NCBI GenBank assembly: GCA_021807465.1
Contig: JAKBCX010000082.1
Span: 1-6,903 of the forward strand
DNA: 6,903 bases
Reading direction: 5' to 3'
From: Pseudomonadota bacterium
GTDB taxonomy: Bacteria > Pseudomonadota > Alphaproteobacteria > Acetobacterales > Acetobacteraceae
How positions within the stretch are numbered: the stretch's first letter is position 1; each line of letters starts with the position of its first letter. Below the pieces are notes generated by a model that saw only the letters and a program-made list of their open reading frames with translations, made no database searches and was not told the DNA's origin. Both the position numbers and the translations under genes were made by a program. Below, piece by piece: positions 5,845 through 6,903 of this stretch.

Positions 5845-6693
5845 TCAGTGCGCTTCTTCCACACCCGCAATCGAGGTACGGTGCATGGTGCGCCCGCAAT
5901 CTGGATCATAAGGAATTACGCGGTGCAGCGCGCATGTATTGTCCCAGATGGCCAAATCGCCCTCTTTCCAATCATGGCTGTAGGTGAAGCAAGGCTGCGC
6001 CGTCCATTCCTGCAACCGGGCCAGCAGCGCCCGTCCCTCGGCCTTGGACATGCCAACGATATAATCCGCCGAATAGCCGATCAGCAGCGATTTGCGGCCG
6101 GATTTATGCGTCCACACCAGCGGCTGCTCGTGCGAGGCACCGCGCTTGCGCGGCTCCAAATCCTCCGGCTTCGCCACTTCGCGCACGGCGGCTACAACCG
6201 AGTGCACAACGCGCAGCCCCTCCAGCTCCTTCTTCTCCGCGTCAGACAAGGCCTCATACGCGGCAACGGTGGAGCAAAACTGCGTCTGCCCACCCTTAGG
6301 CGCGGCCTTGCGGCAGGAAAGGACCGAGGCTTTGGGAATGGGAATAGGCACGGTCGCACCATCCAGATGCCAGAAGAAAGTGCCGAGCACATATTCCGGC
6401 TCGGGATTCACCTTCTTATCCAGCGTAATTTTGTAAACATCACGCGTCTCGGCATCGCCGCCCGGCACGGTGGTGGTGAAGTTGACGCGCGAACCCAGCG
6501 CGTCGGTGAAAGCAAGCTGCTCCTTGTCGCTCAAATTTACCTGCGGAAAAATCAGCGCGGTGTGCTTCTCCAGCAGGTCCATAATGTGGTGCGCCACGGC
6601 AGGCTCGCACATTGCGTTGCGGTCCACACGCACAATCGCGCCAATGGCCGGCTTAATAACCTCCACCTTCACGGCTTCTACATTGTAATCCAT
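5845..6693 (-). CDS. TauD/TfdA family Fe(II)/2-oxoglutarate-dependent dioxygenase
   Basis: This 282-residue protein matches the length and fold signature of taurine dioxygenase-type enzymes. These couple oxidative decarboxylation of 2-oxoglutarate to hydroxylation of a substrate, often releasing sulfite or cleaving an ether or sulfate ester. The iron ligands are visible as H109-x-D111 ('WHLDGAT') and H257 ('NTCALHRV'). The 2-oxoglutarate arginines R268 and R272 lie 11 and 15 residues after H257, the same spacing as H255/R266/R270 in E. coli TauD. The ATG at 6693 is chosen because AAGGGG (6706-6701) lies 7 nt upstream; an in-frame extension to 6732 has no such site. There is no signal peptide, so it is cytosolic. 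It is the first gene of the block that continues to the reductase and the selenoprotein. The substrate cannot be assigned, and tauD proper is not claimed because the taurine-pocket residues were not checked. Confidence 0.9.
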   Translation of the reverse strand: MDYNVEAVKVEVIKPAIGAIVRVDRNAMCEPAVAHHIMDLLEKHTALIFPQVNLSDKEQLAFTDALGSRVNFTTTVPGGDAETRDVYKITLDKKVNPEPEYVLGTFFWHLDGATVPIPIPKASVLSCRKAAPKGGQTQFCSTVAAYEALSDAEKKELEGLRVVHSVVAAVREVAKPEDLEPRKRGASHEQPLVWTHKSGRKSLLIGYSADYIVGMSKAEGRALLARLQEWTAQPCFTYSHDWKEGDLAIWDNTCALHRVIPYDPDCGRTMHRTSIAGVEEAH

Positions 6694-6762
6694 GACGTTT
6701 CCCCTTTGCAGCCAAGGCCTCCGGCGCACCAAAAGGCCGGTGCCAGCTAGATGCTGAACACC

Positions 6763-6792
6763 TCATTAGCAGAGCAGGGGGATGCGGGTCAA
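6763..6792 (-). promoter_or_regulatory. Weak candidate promoter upstream of the dioxygenase gene
   Basis: In the 104-nt gap before the dioxygenase, the minus strand has TTGACC (6792-6787, five of six matches to the -35 consensus), an 18-nt spacer and TAATGA (6768-6763), a poor -10 match. It starts 5 nt after the stop of the upstream gene. It would give a leader of about 65 nt. The weak -10 makes this tentative. Confidence 0.25.
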
Positions 6793-6797
6793 CCTTA

Positions 6798-6903
6798 CTA
6801 CCCGCGGGTGACACGCCCCAGAAATTCTTCCACAATCGCCTTACCCTCCTTGTGCCCGTCAGTCAGGCCCAACGAGGACTCGGACACGATCATGCGCGAG
6901 AGC
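6798..6903 (-). CDS. C-terminal end of an unrecognised protein (partial)
   Basis: An open frame enters from the right edge and ends at TAG (6800-6798), giving 34 visible residues that include 'MIVSESSLGLTDGHKEGKA' and end in '-VTRG'. The tail is hydrophilic, with a probable amphipathic helix near its end and no membrane segment. I do not recognise the family from this fragment. Codon use looks coding, with GC-rich third positions, and no other frame here is as convincing. It is on the same strand as the dioxygenase, 104 nt upstream, so it could be the preceding gene of the same cluster or an independent neighbour. Confidence 0.6.
   Translation of the reverse strand, partial: LSRMIVSESSLGLTDGHKEGKAIVEEFLGRVTRG

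Noticed and set aside
4921..6750. 609-codon open frame on the plus strand opposite the reductase and dioxygenase genes
   Set aside because: It is the complement of two well-supported genes in GC-rich DNA. Its translation is rich in His, Arg, Gln and Asn with no recognisable domain, and it spans the intergenic terminator.

Overview
This window most likely comes from an alphaproteobacterium. It is fairly GC-rich, and it carries the alphaproteobacterial pairing of rsmE with a plant-type glutamate-cysteine ligase. A divergent start upstream (12 residues visible) looks like the beginning of an alphaproteobacterial UbiA. The genome must decode UGA as selenocysteine, because the window holds both a tRNA-Sec gene and a gene that needs it.

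Layout. Positions 1-2150 are housekeeping: the start of a probable ubiA (minus strand), then rsmE and gshA (plus strand, 16 nt apart), closed by an 8-bp hairpin at 2152-2177. A short-chain dehydrogenase/reductase lies at 2188-2940 (minus), convergent with gshA. A complete tRNA-Sec (selC, anticodon TCA) occupies 3021-3113 (plus). From 6693 down to 3119, on the minus strand, runs a three-gene accessory block: a TauD/TfdA-type Fe(II)/2-oxoglutarate dioxygenase, a thioredoxin-reductase-like flavoprotein with a CATC active site, and a 573-residue protein of the UGSC (seleno)protein family. The last 34 codons of an unrecognised gene (minus) end the window at 6798-6903.

The main point is that the UGSC gene looks like two open frames (4840-4529 and 4510-3119) split by an in-frame TGA at 4529-4531. 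The codons around this TGA read Cys-UGA-Gly-Ser-Cys, which is the family's signature with U as selenocysteine. Exactly 11 nt after the TGA is a perfect 6-bp hairpin with a 6-nt loop, the geometry of a bacterial SECIS element. The tRNA-Sec gene ends 5 nt from the end of this selenoprotein gene, tail to tail. The decoding tRNA, the recoded gene and a plausible disulfide/selenenylsulfide reductase therefore form one compact locus.

Working model (inference): the thioredoxin-reductase-like protein keeps the Sec/Cys centre of the UGSC protein reduced, as TrxB does in glycine-reductase loci, and the dioxygenase acts on a related small molecule. The substrate is not visible from sequence. selA, selB and selD are not in the window and must lie elsewhere in the genome. 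No mobile elements, CRISPR arrays or rRNA genes were seen, and no gap between genes exceeds about 105 nt.
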